Part shown: piece by piece, positions 18,601 to 29,416 of the stretch
How positions within the stretch are numbered: position 1 is the first letter of the stretch
How the letters are laid out: each line of letters opens with the position of its first letter
Assembly: GCA_964017065.1 (NCBI GenBank)
Contig: OZ024785.1
Span: 11,983,086-12,047,085, forward strand
Source: Haliclona indistincta
Lineage: Eukaryota > Porifera > Demospongiae > Haplosclerida > Chalinidae
DNA length: 64,000 nt
Direction of reading: 5' to 3'
Program-made: the position numbers and the translations under genes
The notes under the pieces: model-generated
Seen by the model: only the letters and a program-made list of their open reading frames with translations
Told to the model about the DNA's origin: nothing
Databases searched by the model: none

Positions 18601-19887
18601 GCTAGTGATGCTATGACAGGTCAAACAAAACATATTAACCTGGCTTCTTTGTCTAGCAAGAGAACTGAGACAGGTGGTTTACATGGTATATTAAATATTG
18701 CTGTTGGTGCCAGGGTAATGCTAACCACCAATGTTGATGTAGCTGACGGGTTAGTGAATGGAGCAAGAGGTGAGATTGTCTATGTAGTGACTAATGAAAA
18801 CAATGCTGTCACTACTGTGCTTGTGAAATTTTAATGTGAGAAAGTTGGTCAGAAAGCTCATCAAGCTAGTAGGTTTCGTGGAATGTATCCTAATGTGGTG
18901 CCTTTGAACAAAGTTGAGGTTGTTTTTTTTAGCTGGCGGCACAAGCGTGGTGCTGAGATAACCAGATCACAGTTTCCTCTCACCTTATCCTGGGCGACCA
19001 CCATACATAAAGTGCAAGGCTTGACACTTGATGCTATTGTTGTTAATATGAAGGGTAATAGATTCAATGCTGGTCAGATATATGTAGCACTGAGTAGAGT
19101 GAAGTCATTGAGTGGTTTACATATTGTTAATTTCAATGGTAAAGCCATCAGGAAGAGTGATCTGGTTGATGATGAGATGACCAGACTACGTGATAGATTG
19201 CTACAGACTATACCACCATTACAGTGTCTACCATGTACTAGCCATGTTACCATAGCATTGCTGAATGCTAGATCAATTGTTGCTAAGCTACCAGACATAC
19301 AATCAGATATTGAGCTAATCAGTGCTAATGTGTTGTGTTTTTGTGAAACCTGGCTATCCCCAGCACAGCCATCACCTGTTGTTAGTACTGATCATGATGT
19401 AGTGTTAAGGTGTGATAGAGCAATGAATGATCACAAGGGTGGACCTATGATATGTGTGTCTAGTAATATGCAGCCTAGTAGTACTGTGACATTTGTAGCT
19501 AATGGTATTGTTAGCTGTTTATGTATTGCTGACAAGAGATTACAGATAGCAGTAGTATATAGGTCACCCAGTGTACCAATGAGACAATTTGTTCAACTTA
19601 TGACTAGATTACTGCAGCATGTTAATGCAACTGGTGTAGCAACTGTTATCATGGGTTACTTCAACGATGATGCGTTATGTGATCATGCTTCTGAACTAAA
19701 AGTATTAATGTTATCCCATGGTTATGTACAGCTAGTGAATGAGCCTACTACTGACAGAGCAACCCTGATAGACCATGTGTACTGTAGTAGCAATCAAGTA
19801 CAGGTTAATGTGCGTGATGTGTACTACAGTGATCATGATGCTGTGTATTGCTCAATCATTCTTTGTGATAAACATGTACAGATTTAA
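15688..19887 (+). pseudogene. Helentron Rep-helicase-endonuclease polyprotein, decayed
   Basis: Rolling-circle transposon protein. In order: Helitron_like_N (GRFARDLDYLFVAQYIVE), the HUH motif in RGSPHAHCVLWV (His codons 16265-16273), and the paired-tyrosine region [14 protein letters not shown] (near 16800). Next comes a Pif1/RecD-type helicase with Walker A SGPGGVGKS (near 17863), TAPTGVAAFNVNG and Walker B LLIIDEVSMVG (near 18125), ending in TIHKVQGLT and YVALSRVKSLSGL. An endonuclease/exonuclease/phosphatase domain is fused directly behind (NARSIVAKLPDIQ, FCETWLSP, VVYRSPS, SDHDAVYC). A C-terminal endonuclease is the mark of the Helentron branch. Lesions: stops at 16322 and 17384, a frameshift near 18400, a stop at 18832, and MGYFNDD where the catalytic GDFN motif is expected. 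With only four frame lesions in 4.2 kb the copy died fairly recently. The 3' terminus is not identifiable. Confidence 0.9.
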
Positions 19888-19942
19888 AGCATACCAGTTA
19901 GTACTTAACATTTTGTGTTTGTATTGAGAAATAAGTGATTAA

Positions 19943-20582
19943 AGGTGTGTCCACACCTGAACTGGATTCGAACCGGTTTGCAAACCGAATTGATCGATGC
20001 GAATCGAAATCGCATTCAATGCACATTCATCGCGTCCACACTACTACTGACGAAGCGGTTTCAACATGCATGTTTGCACATGATAGTCACGTGTATACCA
20101 ACACAGGATGGCGGTACCGCGAACTGCACTAGCTGTGCTGTTCTTACTATGGATGGCTCTCAGGCGCACTCGAACACCCAGTGTTTCGCGTAGGATGCTA
20201 AGGGAAACAGCTCATGCACGAGCACGAAGAAGACGAACGTAATCATATTACAGCGCCTAGTATTCGCCTAACAGCGTCCAGTATGGACCTAACAGCGCAC
20301 AGTAAAGCCAGTATTCGTGGCAGTCTGGCAGACAAGTAGCAAGTAAAGATAGACTGGCAGACAACTCCGCTTCGATCAGTCACATGATAGAGCAAACCGC
20401 ACCTCGTTTCTGGCCGTATGCGCAAAGCGCAATTGAGCGATCCGGATCGAAACCACCTCTGGAGGTGGATTGAGCTGAATCCGGATTCGAACCGGATTAG
20501 CCAATGCGCATTAGGTGTGGACGCAGTCAATGCGCATTCGATCCGGATCGAATGCGCATTCACTACATAGTGTGGACACACC
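19943..20582. mobile_element. TTAA-flanked MITE with GGTGTGTCCACAC ends
   Basis: About 640 bp bounded by inverted repeats AGGTGTGTCCACAC (left) and GTGTGGACACACC (right), each next to a TTAA (19939-19942 and 20583-20586). TTAA duplication is typical of piggyBac- and Kolobok-type transposases. The interior has subterminal palindromic words such as GATCCGGATC and ATGCGCATT repeated in both orientations. There is no coding capacity. It lies 55 bp after the Helentron stop codon and may have replaced or masked the Helentron end. Confidence 0.75.
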
Positions 20583-20586
20583 TTAA

Positions 20587-21090
20587 ATGTAATTGTAGCG
20601 AGTATTGCAAAAGAGCATGAATGATGAATACCACATGGACATAAATAAGCATCAAATAGAACACATGTGAAGCATGAAGAATGATGAATTCCATCCAACT
20701 CCCATGTTGGAGATGCTTAAGCATCAATTATTATAATGCATCATTGGATGGCTATAACCAGATGAGCAAAATGCAGTATCACATGGAAACGATGTTTTTA
20801 TGGTAAGTCAAGAAATGCTAATTTTGTGTTGTCTGTATGCCAACTTAAATCTTTTTCCTTCTTTAGTGAGCTGAGACTTATCTTAATATCATGCTTCATG
20901 ACTCTTGTTCCTGACAACTTCACTGTCATGTCATATGACATAGTGGGTCAACTTTACACCTGGGGTCCAAATTTCCAACATTGAAACCTCCTTCTCCTTA
21001 AAAACATAGAAGTGCAGTTACTATAAAGCACTAGTTTTAATAGAATTTTATCAGTCTGAAGTCTCTATTGAGTTGGTTTGCTTTTGCTCT
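20587..21090. other. No recognisable gene
   Basis: AT-rich spacer between the MITE and the 38 bp minisatellite. Nothing identified. Confidence 0.45.
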
Positions 21091-21094
21091 TGCT

Positions 21095-21500
21095 CTTGCT
21101 CTTGCTCAGTGCTTTGTTCTACTGCTACTTCAGTCTTCTGCTGCTGTTAATTCTTTGTTCTACTGCTACTTCATCCAGTCTTGTGCTGCTGTTACTGATT
21201 TCTTTGTTCTACTACTACTTCTTTCTGCTGCTGTTAATTCTTTGTTCTACTGCTACTTCTTTGTGCTGCTGTTAATTCTTTGTTCTACTGCCACTTCTTT
21301 AAGCTGCTGTTAATTCTTTGTTATACTGCCACTTCTTTAAGCTGCTGTTAATTCTTTGTTCTACTGCTACTTCTTTGTGCTGCTGTTAATTCTTTGTTCT
21401 ACTGCTACTTCTTTGTGCTGCTGTTAATTCTTTGTTCTACTGCTACTTCTTTGTGCTGCTGTTAATTCTTTGTTCTACTGCTACTTCTTTGTGCTGCTGT
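21095..21500 (+). repeat. 38 bp minisatellite upstream of an RPA-like gene
   Basis: About ten tandem copies of a 38 bp unit containing TTTGTGCTGCTGTTAATTC and TTTGTTCTACTGCTACTTC. Copies starting at 21374, 21412 and 21450 are almost identical. Earlier copies are diverged and partly shortened. The array is pyrimidine-rich on the plus strand and is followed by degenerate CTTCTTTCTGTACTGCTATTGAG repeats up to 21725, only 9 bp before the start codon of the OB-fold gene. Long Leu-rich open frames through the array are a by-product of its composition. Confidence 0.85.
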
Positions 21501-21733
21501 TAGTTTCTTGAGCTATATACTAGCTGTTATACTTCTTCTGCTGCATACTGTTACTTCTTTGTTACCTCTTTGTGAAACTTCTTGTGCTGCTGTTTTACAT
21601 CTGTTGCTAGCTATTTCTTCTTTTGCTATTGTTGTTATACATATTGCTACTTTTACTTTTCTTTTTGTACTGCTATTGAGCTTCTTCTTTCTGTACTGCT
21701 ATTGAGCTTCTTCTTTCCGTTACTTAGTGAGTT

Positions 21734-22784
21734 ATGGCTACCAAATTTCAAGAATTTTCAAAAATCGAAGAAATTGACAGTTGCGCCAGTGCAATTGTTC
21801 ATGGTGCCATTTCATCCCTCTCTCCTATTAAAAGAGGAACAAAATCGCCATATTTCGATGGTACATTGATCGATGATTCAGCCCGTGTACGCACTGTCGG
21901 ATTTGATCAACTGCAAAGAAAATTACAATACTTCTACACGAGAAAGAGACCTGTTTGTATTCAAAATTGTCAAATAAAGCAATCGATAAATGGAGACGGA
22001 TTCGAGATCATTTTAAAAAGCAACACTAAAATTATAGCTTCAGAAAAAAACGATTGATACATCTGATATCATTGCAGAAGACTTTGTGCCAGCTACCATT
22101 AAGTTGATCAACGTCCCTGAACTAGAACAGTATTCTTGTGTTAATACAAAGGCAAAGGTTGTTGAAGTATGTGACCCATTGAAGTTACTCACTAAAACAA
22201 AGCAAGATGTGTATATTTCGGATGTGTATATTTCGGATGAAACCGGAGTTGGGAAGGTTACTCTCTGGGAAGACCATCTCCATTGTTTAAGTTTAGGAGC
22301 ATCGTACGATTTAAATAGCTTTTCTGTTCGACGATATCAAGGCGAAAATCACCCAACAAGAGTCGAAGAATCTGTAATAACCGTTACTGACGATATTGGA
22401 CAAGTAGTACCGTACTTTGAAGATCCAGCTGAAATTCTTTACAATGTAGAAATTGTTGGTGTTCCCTCTGTAACAAACCAGACATTGTGCTTGAAGTGTT
22501 CTAACCGTGTCGAACCATCTTCAGACTCTTTGGGCAGATGCTCAACATGCAAGATGCCACAAAGAATGGACACATGTCCAAAACAGCAGTCTGCAAAATT
22601 ATTGTGTATGCATGACAGCACTATAGATAGTAGCGAGAAAAAATTTAGTCAACTCTTTGTTAGACAACTAAACTTAAGGAAGCTACTTGGTGAGAAACAA
22701 TTCAGTCCAGACGAGCTCTTACAGATTCCAAAGATTTCAAATTTAAAGATTTTAAAAGATGAGATAGTCGAAATTACTCTTTAG
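21734..22784 (+). pseudogene. RPA-like OB-fold protein, copy A, one frameshift
   Basis: Single-stranded-DNA-binding type protein of the RPA70 kind, family unnamed. The first frame (21734-22054, 107 codons) has AIVHGAISSLSPIKRG, FDGTLIDDSARVRTVGFD and CQIKQS..GDGFEI. At an A7 run (22042-22048) the frame shifts by one and continues with a second OB-fold: ISDETGVGKVTLWEDHLHCL, GASYDLNSFSVRRYQG. A Cys4 ribbon follows (CLKC-x13-CSTC, near 22488-22553), as in the RPA70 DBD-C domain. A 15 bp in-frame tandem duplication (22208-22237) doubles DVYIS, which the paralogue at 46.6 kb lacks. The full length would be about 340 residues. The single frameshift in a homopolymer may be a sequencing error, in which case the gene is intact. 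Copies B (26.5 kb) and C (46.6 kb) are its paralogues in this window. Confidence 0.65.
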
Positions 22785-22799
22785 CTTTAAAAAAGTACT

Positions 22800-23391
22800 A
22801 TGGCCTAACTCTTTTCTCTGTGCTTGCTGTTGTGTGCTATCTTTTTTGTTAAAAAAAACCTCTTTTTCATCTTCCCTGTTGTGAAATAACAATTCTACAC
22901 TACTAAAATAACAGTCTACATTCTTAATTCTGCTAACTAGGTAGTTCGTCATTTTAAAGATGTGTTCAGTTTAAGTTGGTTGTGCTGGATATGTAGAAAG
23001 TACAGTGCTAATGAATTATTTTATTGTGTGTTAAGCAATGCTGAACGAAAACATCACTATAGTGGCAAAATGGCTTGAACATCCAGCAACAAGTGCAAAG
23101 ATACATGTAGTTGTTGTACCATTGCAGTTATAGTGTACATTTGTAAATTGTCCACCGAGGCATTAGCACCGTTGGTGCCTAGTTACATAAGCATTTTTCA
23201 ATTAGATGAACATCGATAAACACGTGGAGAAATTCCAAATCAGGAATAAAGTTGAAGAAGATGACCTAGAGCCAGCGAAGTTGGCCAGCTGCTCTCTTAT
23301 TTACTAGGTCACTGCGCTGTCCAAATTTCTTAGTCTATTGTGCCTCAGCCTTTACTAGGCACCTACATGGAGGGGCCTAGGGTAATAATTT
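22800..23391. other. No recognisable gene; short repeat fragment inside
   Basis: Non-coding. The only recognisable part is the 32 bp terminus of the CCTCGGTGG repeat family at 23155-23186. Confidence 0.45.
23155..23186 (-). repeat. Terminal fragment of the CCTCGGTGG MITE family
   Basis: The reverse complement of this stretch (AGGCACC..GGTGCT.ATGCCTCGGTGG) matches the left terminus of the element at 45249-45276. No body sequence of the element is attached. Confidence 0.55.
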
Positions 23392-23923
23392 CTAAGTTGA
23401 TAGGTCATTACACTTTATTATCCAGGTAGTTTTAGTAAGATCCGTTACAATGGAAATGTCTCCAAACAGCTTCAAGGTGTGATTTGGCATATGTCCTGGA
23501 GGGACAAAAGCTCTGGACATACTATCTTTCAAAGGTGCCCTGACTATCATGCAAACAAATTGCAGATTTGTAAGTAACACTGATGTTGAGGATACCAACT
23601 CTGCTTCTACTATGTCACATGGTGGCAGCACTCCCACTCTTCATGAAACTTGTAAAGAGTACTTGTTTACCAGCCCGACTTATTCTATTTGACCATGCCA
23701 CTTTTGGTTGATGCTGTTTGATTAGCTCGCACAAGTGACTTGAATTTGAAGATAGCATCAGAGCCAACTTCTGCAGGAAAGGCCCCAGTACGAAAACACG
23801 GTATTGGGATGGTGCAGTGTACGAGATAATTGATTCATCTTCATTTCTCTTACATGTGATTGTTGCTGAGCAAGCCGCATGCCCGTTGAAATGCCACAAG
23901 CATTTTTGTAAAAAATCAAGCAA
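23392..23923 (-). pseudogene. Hypothetical coding block with one frameshift
   Basis: Two overlapping minus-strand frames (23923-23615 and 23637-23392) read as one protein-like stretch if a frameshift near 23632 is allowed, passing from FTSFMKSG to LPPCDIVEAELVSSTSVLL. The upstream frame has FLQKCLWHFNGHAACSATIT and YRVFVLGPFLQKLALMLSSN. No family is recognised. Sequence-like amino acid composition over about 170 codons is the only support. It abuts the repeat block that recurs at 41.1 kb. Confidence 0.35.
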
Positions 23924-24330
23924 AGTTGGGAAGAGAGGTTTAATATTTAATTCATCCTCTATACAGTCATTTACTTAAAGTTGACACCACACCTTGTATT
24001 AACATTTTGCTATTATTTTGTGTTGGTGTCTATAATTATTATAGAAAAAAATAGAACGTATTCAAGACGAGGTTCATCAGCTCATGAAGGAGACAGCCCC
24101 CAAGAAGTTTAACCTCAAAGAAATGGATTTAAACCAACTAGATATTATAAGATAATTAATTACTACCATGTATGTACAAGCTTCACTTCGTCTTGGCATA
24201 GTGGCACTTAGTGATGAAAGTGATATGGCAAATTAATTAATGTCAATTAATTACTGAATTATCTTTTAGCGAATTGTAAAAGCATTCCTTAAAAAACCAT
24301 TGCAAGAGAGGTACAAAGTGGACATAGCCG
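23920..24330 (+). repeat. Dispersed repeat block R1, copy a
   Basis: About 390 bp that recur at 41103-41480 with roughly 85-90% identity judged by eye. It contains exon-like pieces: KIERIQDEVHQLMKETAPKKFN (about 24047-24120), ASLRLGIVALSDESDM (about 24180-24225) and, after an AG, RIVKAFLKKPLQERYKVDIA (about 24272-24330), separated by AT-rich intron-like gaps. The family is unknown. Confidence 0.7.
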
Positions 24331-24682
24331 TTAAGTTTTGTAAAAAGAGTTTTTAGTGTTCAGAACAAAGGAAAGGCAAGCAATAAAGCAGCACGTGCAT
24401 CTGATTTTCATCTATTTTTATTTAGGTACTTAACTTACATATTTAGAACATTATTGGCTAATTTTTGGCTTGTGTCATTAAATAGAATAACAAGTAAAAT
24501 GTGCGCGTGGACAACAAGGAGAACCTCGAAGCCTGTCGGGCTCATACTCAGCGTTGGCTTAGATTTATTACAAACAGGATAGGAAACTCGCACATTAGCG
24601 CCTGAACTCACGATCACTCCGCGTTGTTCATAGTATAGTGTGGTCTCGTGCCCAGACCAACCCGTGTTCCAGAGTTCACAAC

Positions 24683-25775
24683 AATATGGCGGACGCACGT
24701 GTCGAAACCGAAGTCAAAGCCTTGATATCTGGGAAGCTCAACCCTTCAGAACTGTTGCACGCTGCCGTTTCACTTGTCTTAAAGGACGAGGGTTTCGGTA
24801 TACCTTCCACTCCCGCAAGAGAAGCACGAAAAACTGCTGAAAACGTCTAGAATGGAGCACAGAGAATAAAGTGGCATGGTATGAATTCGCATACAAGCTG
24901 ATCAATAGTTTGCTTGGATGATTTGAGACACACAGTGATTTAACTCGAATCAAAAAGCAAAGAGAGAAGATGTGGGAGAAATTCTATATCAACTCACGTG
25001 TAGATAGACACACTCATGGCATTACATGCGGCATCTGATACAATACAATTACTTCGTTCTATTCTAAGCAAAGTCAAACATCAAATGAGAATCCTCAAGT
25101 GCAGAGATTATTTACAAATCTACAGTCAAGGATGCAAGGAGATAGCATTTCAACCTTACTAAGTCACCCGTTACAAAAATGGTAAAAGAAATTCTGAGAA
25201 GGTTACCCAGGCAAGAAGACACAATCAAGTTTTGCTTTTTCGCTTATGTACTCAGGGCCGAAGGCATATGATTTCATTCACAGAAATAATATCATGCTGG
25301 AAGCTCCACCATCACTGAGAAATGTACAGAGAGTAGCTTCTAACCAACAACCACCAATTTTGAATGACAGTTTACGCAGGTATGATGAGCTTGCAGAGCA
25401 CCTCTAGTCTTACCAAGCACCAATGGTCAAGAGCAGAGGAAAATCCCACAAGGCTGATTTCAAGAGTTGAATATGACAGTACAACAGATTTTATTGATGT
25501 TTTCGTTCTTCCATTTGGAATGCCTCAGTGTGACAATTTTGCTGAATTAAGTTTTGAGAAGATCAAGGAGGCATGAGACAGGAACAAAGGCTAAGCTAGC
25601 GCTTGTGTATATGGCACAACCAGTCCGGGAAGGTGTTCCAGCTTTTTGCTGAAGTTTCCAAGGAACAGACAATCAATTTACAGCAAAGATGCGTAAGCTT
25701 CAATGTATTAGGGTCTTGTCACTTGGAGCAGATGGAGACTCAAGGGAACTTATAGGGATGCAGGTTTCTATCGAA
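24683..25775 (+). pseudogene. RNase H-fold transposase-like protein, decayed
   Basis: A string of coding-like segments on the plus strand in changing frames. It opens at 24683 with MADARVETEVKALISGKLNP and LLHAAVSLVLKDEGFGIP, followed by KVAWYEFAYKLINSLLG and KKQREKMWEKFYINSR. Later come AYDFIHRNNIMLEAPPSLRN (about 25262), SRVEYDSTTDFIDVFVLPFG (about 25460-25520), AKLALVYMAQPVREGVPAF (about 25590) and IRVLSLGADGDSRELIGMQ (about 25705-25765). The late order 'YDS.TD.I..FVLP...VYMAQP...GTDN.FTA...GADGDSR' is that of a transposase-like RNase H-fold family I know from cnidarian and insect genomes, distantly similar to P-element and THAP9 proteins. Stops and frameshifts separate nearly every segment. 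Some gaps may be introns. Confidence 0.45.
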
Positions 25776-26457
25776 CTTAGTTATACTTTCTTTAACCGTA
25801 CCCCAAATCATGGAGAATGTGGGGAAATGTGTTTTCCGAGCGTCCTTGAGCCGTAATATGTTCAAGCGGCCATTATTCTTAAAGCATTATGAAATCTCTA
25901 CTGTAGCCATAGAAATGTCAAGTGACAATACATTTAGCACAGGATCGCATCAAAAACTACTGGATTTTTTTTACGGTTATTTGTATTCTTCAATTAGCTT
26001 AATTCTAGAATATTAATTTTTATCTCTTTTTAGATGAAGTAATGGTGTCTGAAGTATGGATTTTGCCAAATGGTGACAAAAGAGCTTAAAGGGCTAGGGC
26101 AGGAGCCGATATGATTTTGACACCTGGCTACAATTGACCACGCCCTGCCGACATGGTATAGTAATTTAGTACCCACCATCAGTCCTTTCTACCTTCCCCA
26201 TCCAGAATAAAAACAGTCATCTATCTCGAATCAGCCGCGACAGTTCGGATTCTTCTCTCGCTGAACCTAGTGTGGCGATTGACAACCGATTTAAATCTCT
26301 CATCTTACTGAATGCACTGATCTCCAAGTAAGCCGAGGTGCCACTACAATCATGGGAGCCTCAGCGTTCTCCATCCATGAAACCATTTCTTCTCACCACC
26401 CTTGCCTTCTCAGAGTAATTTACCAGCCTTCCTTTCAATCTTCGCCATCGAGAATAA

Positions 26458-26665
26458 TGGCCACCAGTCCGCATTCAACACCAAGGACAAGAAGCTGTCA
26501 AGAATTCAAGAAATTAGAAGATATCAGTGAAAGTTGCAGCAGCACCACTGTCCGTGGAACTCACACGAATCTATCTCCAGTCAAGAAGGAAAAAAGATCT
26601 AATTTTTCGATGGTAATTCAGCTGACAACACTTCCGCTGTTCGACTATTAGGGTTTAACAGTATA
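26458..26665 (+). pseudogene. RPA-like OB-fold protein, copy B, N-terminal remnant
   Basis: Starting at the Met of 26458 the frame reads SPHSTPRTRSCQEFKKLEDI, then SSTTVRGTHTNLSPVKKEKR. After a frameshift in a T-run near 26605 it continues FDGNSADNTSAVRLLGFNSI to a stop at 26665. This matches, in order, the first about 60 residues of copies A (21.7 kb) and C (46.6 kb). The rest of the gene is missing: the sequence passes directly into repeat block R2, which also follows the SWIM-like piece at 42.1 kb. Confidence 0.65.
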
Positions 26666-26930
26666 TAGTCTGTTATCTCCTGCTTTCTGTCTTCAGTCCT
26701 GGTTGTTAATAAATTATGTTCTGTAAATTATATATTTTGGTCTCTAGTTCTCTTCCAGGCAGGCCTTCCAACAACCCAAGGCACCTAGATTATGTTCCTT
26801 CAATCTTTTCCTTAAAAACAACAGAATCGATTGATTCCTGCTTGATCAGACTTAAAATCAAAGAATTTTTGGTTCATGATCAAGCTGGAGATGCAAACGC
26901 TCACAAAACAGGGTGAATCAAGCAGAAGGT
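26660..26930 (+). repeat. Dispersed repeat block R2, copy a
   Basis: Recurs at 42119-42375 (shared words include TATAGTCTGTTA, TTCCAGGCAGGCC and CACCTAGATTATGTTC, and the downstream AAACAGGGTGAATnAAGCAGAAGG). Copy a has an extra stretch with an open frame, 26716-26916. No protein family is recognised. Confidence 0.65.
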
Positions 26931-27039
26931 GAATGTCAGCATGGTATACTGAACATCAGGAGAAAAATCAACAAGAGTACATGACTAAGGGACAGCATTC
27001 ACAGGCGAACACAATGAGGACCAAGATGAACATCAGGGG

Positions 27040-27185
27040 ACATGAGCGAGGAATGGGATGAACTTGATGAGAATATAAATGAGGAGGTACAGGTAGAACT
27101 CCAGGAGGAAATGAATGAGGATGAACGCCGGGAGGAAATGAATGAGGAAGTACAGGAGGAAATCAACATGAAGAGAAAGAAAACC
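27040..27185 (+). repeat. Glu-rich degenerate tandem repeat
   Basis: Imperfect copies of GAGGAAATGAATGAGGA-like units give Glu/Met/Asn-rich reading in one frame (NEDERREEMNEEVQEEINMK). It may be the linker of a lost protein or a simple purine-rich minisatellite. Confidence 0.5.
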
Positions 27186-27484
27186 AAGTGAACTATTATT
27201 ATCAGTACCAGGGTGGGGTGAGCTATTAACAAAATCACATAGTTAATGATCTTTTCGGACAACTCAAGCAAAACAACCAATTTTTAACACATAACTATTC
27301 TGGTAGTAAAATGAAGCATAGCAGAAGAGAAGGCTTTGACCCAGTGGGGGTAATGGTAGGACAGGTGACTCCATCAACATATTCCTCACTTTCTCAGTGA
27401 GTAGATTGCTAGCTTATAATATTAACTTTACAATGAAAGCGTTTTTTTCAGCTGGATATGAAAAACATATACTTGAAGGAATTC

Positions 27485-27705
27485 GGACCAAAGGTTTTTT
27501 CCCCTGACACTGCAAATGATACCTTTTGATTCTCTAGCAAAGTAAGAAGTACTATCTATCATTTCCTTACTTGCGGTGGCCCTCACCCACTTAGGAGACC
27601 CTCACCCAAGCGACCACAGCCATTATTCTCACCCATGCGTCCATCAAAGAAATTTGATCAGTTACCATGTACATCGATTCAGAAATACAAAGGACTTGGG
27701 GAGCA
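27485..27705 (+). repeat. Dispersed repeat blocks R3 and R4, copy a
   Basis: Two adjoining blocks recur separately: 27485-27610 (R3) at 42490-42620, and 27625-27705 (R4) at 41480-41545. In the second locus they are not adjacent and stand in another order relative to R1 and R2. R4 reads MRPSKKFDQLPCTSIQKYKG and leads into the HECT-like piece. Confidence 0.65.
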
Positions 27706-28228
27706 GAATATATCGTAGTGAGTGGTGATGGTCTCCCTATCGTGAGTTTCAGTGGTACTCAAGGTATGATGTGAACCAACGTTCAACGTTCATTGAGGAG
27801 ATTCAGTCTGTTAATAACATACACTTGACGGTTCCTGATGATCACCAAAAGATGCTACTGGAATTTAGAAGAAAGCATGTTGTGCAAGATGCATTGAGGC
27901 ATGCAATGATGAAAGATTTTTCCTCTGAAAAATCTAAGAAGGTATTGATTGCATTTGCAATAATGCTGAATATCTACTTAATATTTAATAGAACATTTTT
28001 GTTGGTGAAGAGGGAGAAGACACCAGTGGGATAAGGAGCGAGTTTTGGAAGCTGCTTACCATGGGTGTTACAAACCAATATTTTATTGGAGATATTCAAA
28101 ATAACGGCGGGTCATTGGACAATTTCTGTGTGGATGAAGCTATTGTCGACAATGAGATTTTCATGGCTTTTTGGTGTGATGTCAATGGAGTTGATGAAAT
28201 GATTCTCAAACCAGCTACTTCCATGTAG
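27625..28228 (+). pseudogene. HECT-like E3 ubiquitin ligase fragment (G2E3-like)
   Basis: HECT domains accept ubiquitin from E2 enzymes and pass it to substrates through a C-terminal Cys. Here only the N-terminal part is seen. One exon (about 27771-27941) ends DALRHAMMKDFSSEKSKK. A 50 bp intron (27942-27991, GT..TAG) joins it in frame to NIFVGEEGEDTSGIRSEFWKLL, which is the diagnostic 'V.FVGEEG.D.GG..REF..L' start of HECT domains of the G2E3-like group. A stop at 28226-28228 follows CDVNGVDEMILKPATSM. The catalytic C-lobe is absent. The upstream R4 block (LFSPMRPSKKFDQLPCTS) may be an earlier exon. Such HECT genes are multicopy and element-like in cnidarians and sponges. Confidence 0.55.
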
Positions 28229-29290
28229 GTACTACAATTTTCAGTTCATAGCTGAAGTATGGGAGACCATAACACCGTTCTTCGTAAAAGTGTATCATCT
28301 GTGCATGGGCCATCCACTTCTTCACACATGTTGACGTCGAATCCAACTAACTCAATGGCACCATACAAATCAATGTTCACCCCTAAAAATTTCCATCTGC
28401 AAACAAAGCCTATGATCCTCTTGACCTGTTTCACCAGGCTACTATTAGTAGTACGTTTATCAATCGAGTACGCACTCATGTCTGCTTGCGTCTACTGTTG
28501 TTAACCTACTATATTCTCTGCTTTCTACAGCAGTCTCGTGATGACAGAGCTCACTCCTACTACTTCAGCTTCCCCTTCAATTACGTGAGTACAACCCATT
28601 GTTCTGTTGTGATTGCTCTTAGGCTACGCCTGGTTTCTTTAACTACACACTTCAGCTGTATATAATTGGGCTGAAAACAAGCTATCGTCCTTGCTGATGG
28701 GTTGGTGTAGTTCAGTTACCATTCTAGATAGGGTAATACCATTGTTTTGTGTACGTGTACCTTGATGTCGTCTTTACATCTTCCTGTCCTTGCTAGATTA
28801 ATGATATCATGTAAAGGAACGGAATGTGATGACAATGATGACAAGAGCAGACCACCACTGAATATTTATCTTACTATAGCTTTTCTTCTGCCCGACACAA
28901 CTCCCTCGCCTCAACTGTTCTAGCCTTGCTTCAGTTACCACAATCTCTTGTGCAGCATTATGGCGATTGCTTGACGCCTCATCTTTGTTTTTCTCCATGC
29001 CGCACAATAAAATTAATAATAAAACTAAAAAATGGGAATTACTGCATACAAGTATGTATGCTTTAGATGAAGAGGTTAGTCAATCAATTTGTGATAACAG
29101 ACACTAGACGTGTACAATTTGACACAAGATTATCAAATCTCACATTTTTTTATAGGACCAGAGACTTTTCCGTTGATGACTGCCGTGCGCAGCTGACTGC
29201 AATATGGGTGCCATAATGAGCATGCTAAGCAGCTTTCCTCAGCCTTCGTCTATTATAGTATCAGACCATGAAGAAATAGAAGCATGCTTG
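28229..29290. other. No recognisable gene
   Basis: Short open frames on both strands (for example 28246-28504 on both strands, and 28807-29007 minus) have no family resemblance. Nothing supported. Confidence 0.4.
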
Positions 29291-29416
29291 ATTAGGCTTT
29301 CTTTGTACATGCCAGGAAAGTATTGTTTACGTCACATTCTGGTAAGTAGGAAAGTAGGAAAGTATTAGGCTTTCTTTGTACATGCCAGGAAAGTATTGTT
29401 TACGTCACATTCTGGT
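29291..29416 (+). repeat. Direct tandem duplication, 73 bp period
   Basis: 53 bp starting ATTAGGCTTTCTTTGTACAT at 29291 recur identically at 29364, with a 20 bp spacer built of GTAGGAAA words. Recent slippage or a duplication scar. Confidence 0.9.

Noticed and set aside
19965..19985. GGATTCGAACC string resembling a tRNA T-loop complement
   Set aside because: Part of the palindromic interior of the TTAA MITE; no acceptor stem, D-arm or anticodon arm can be folded around it.
21068..21313. Leu/Cys-rich open frames resembling membrane peptides
   Set aside because: They arise from translation of the 38 bp minisatellite in two frames; no start context, splice or family support.
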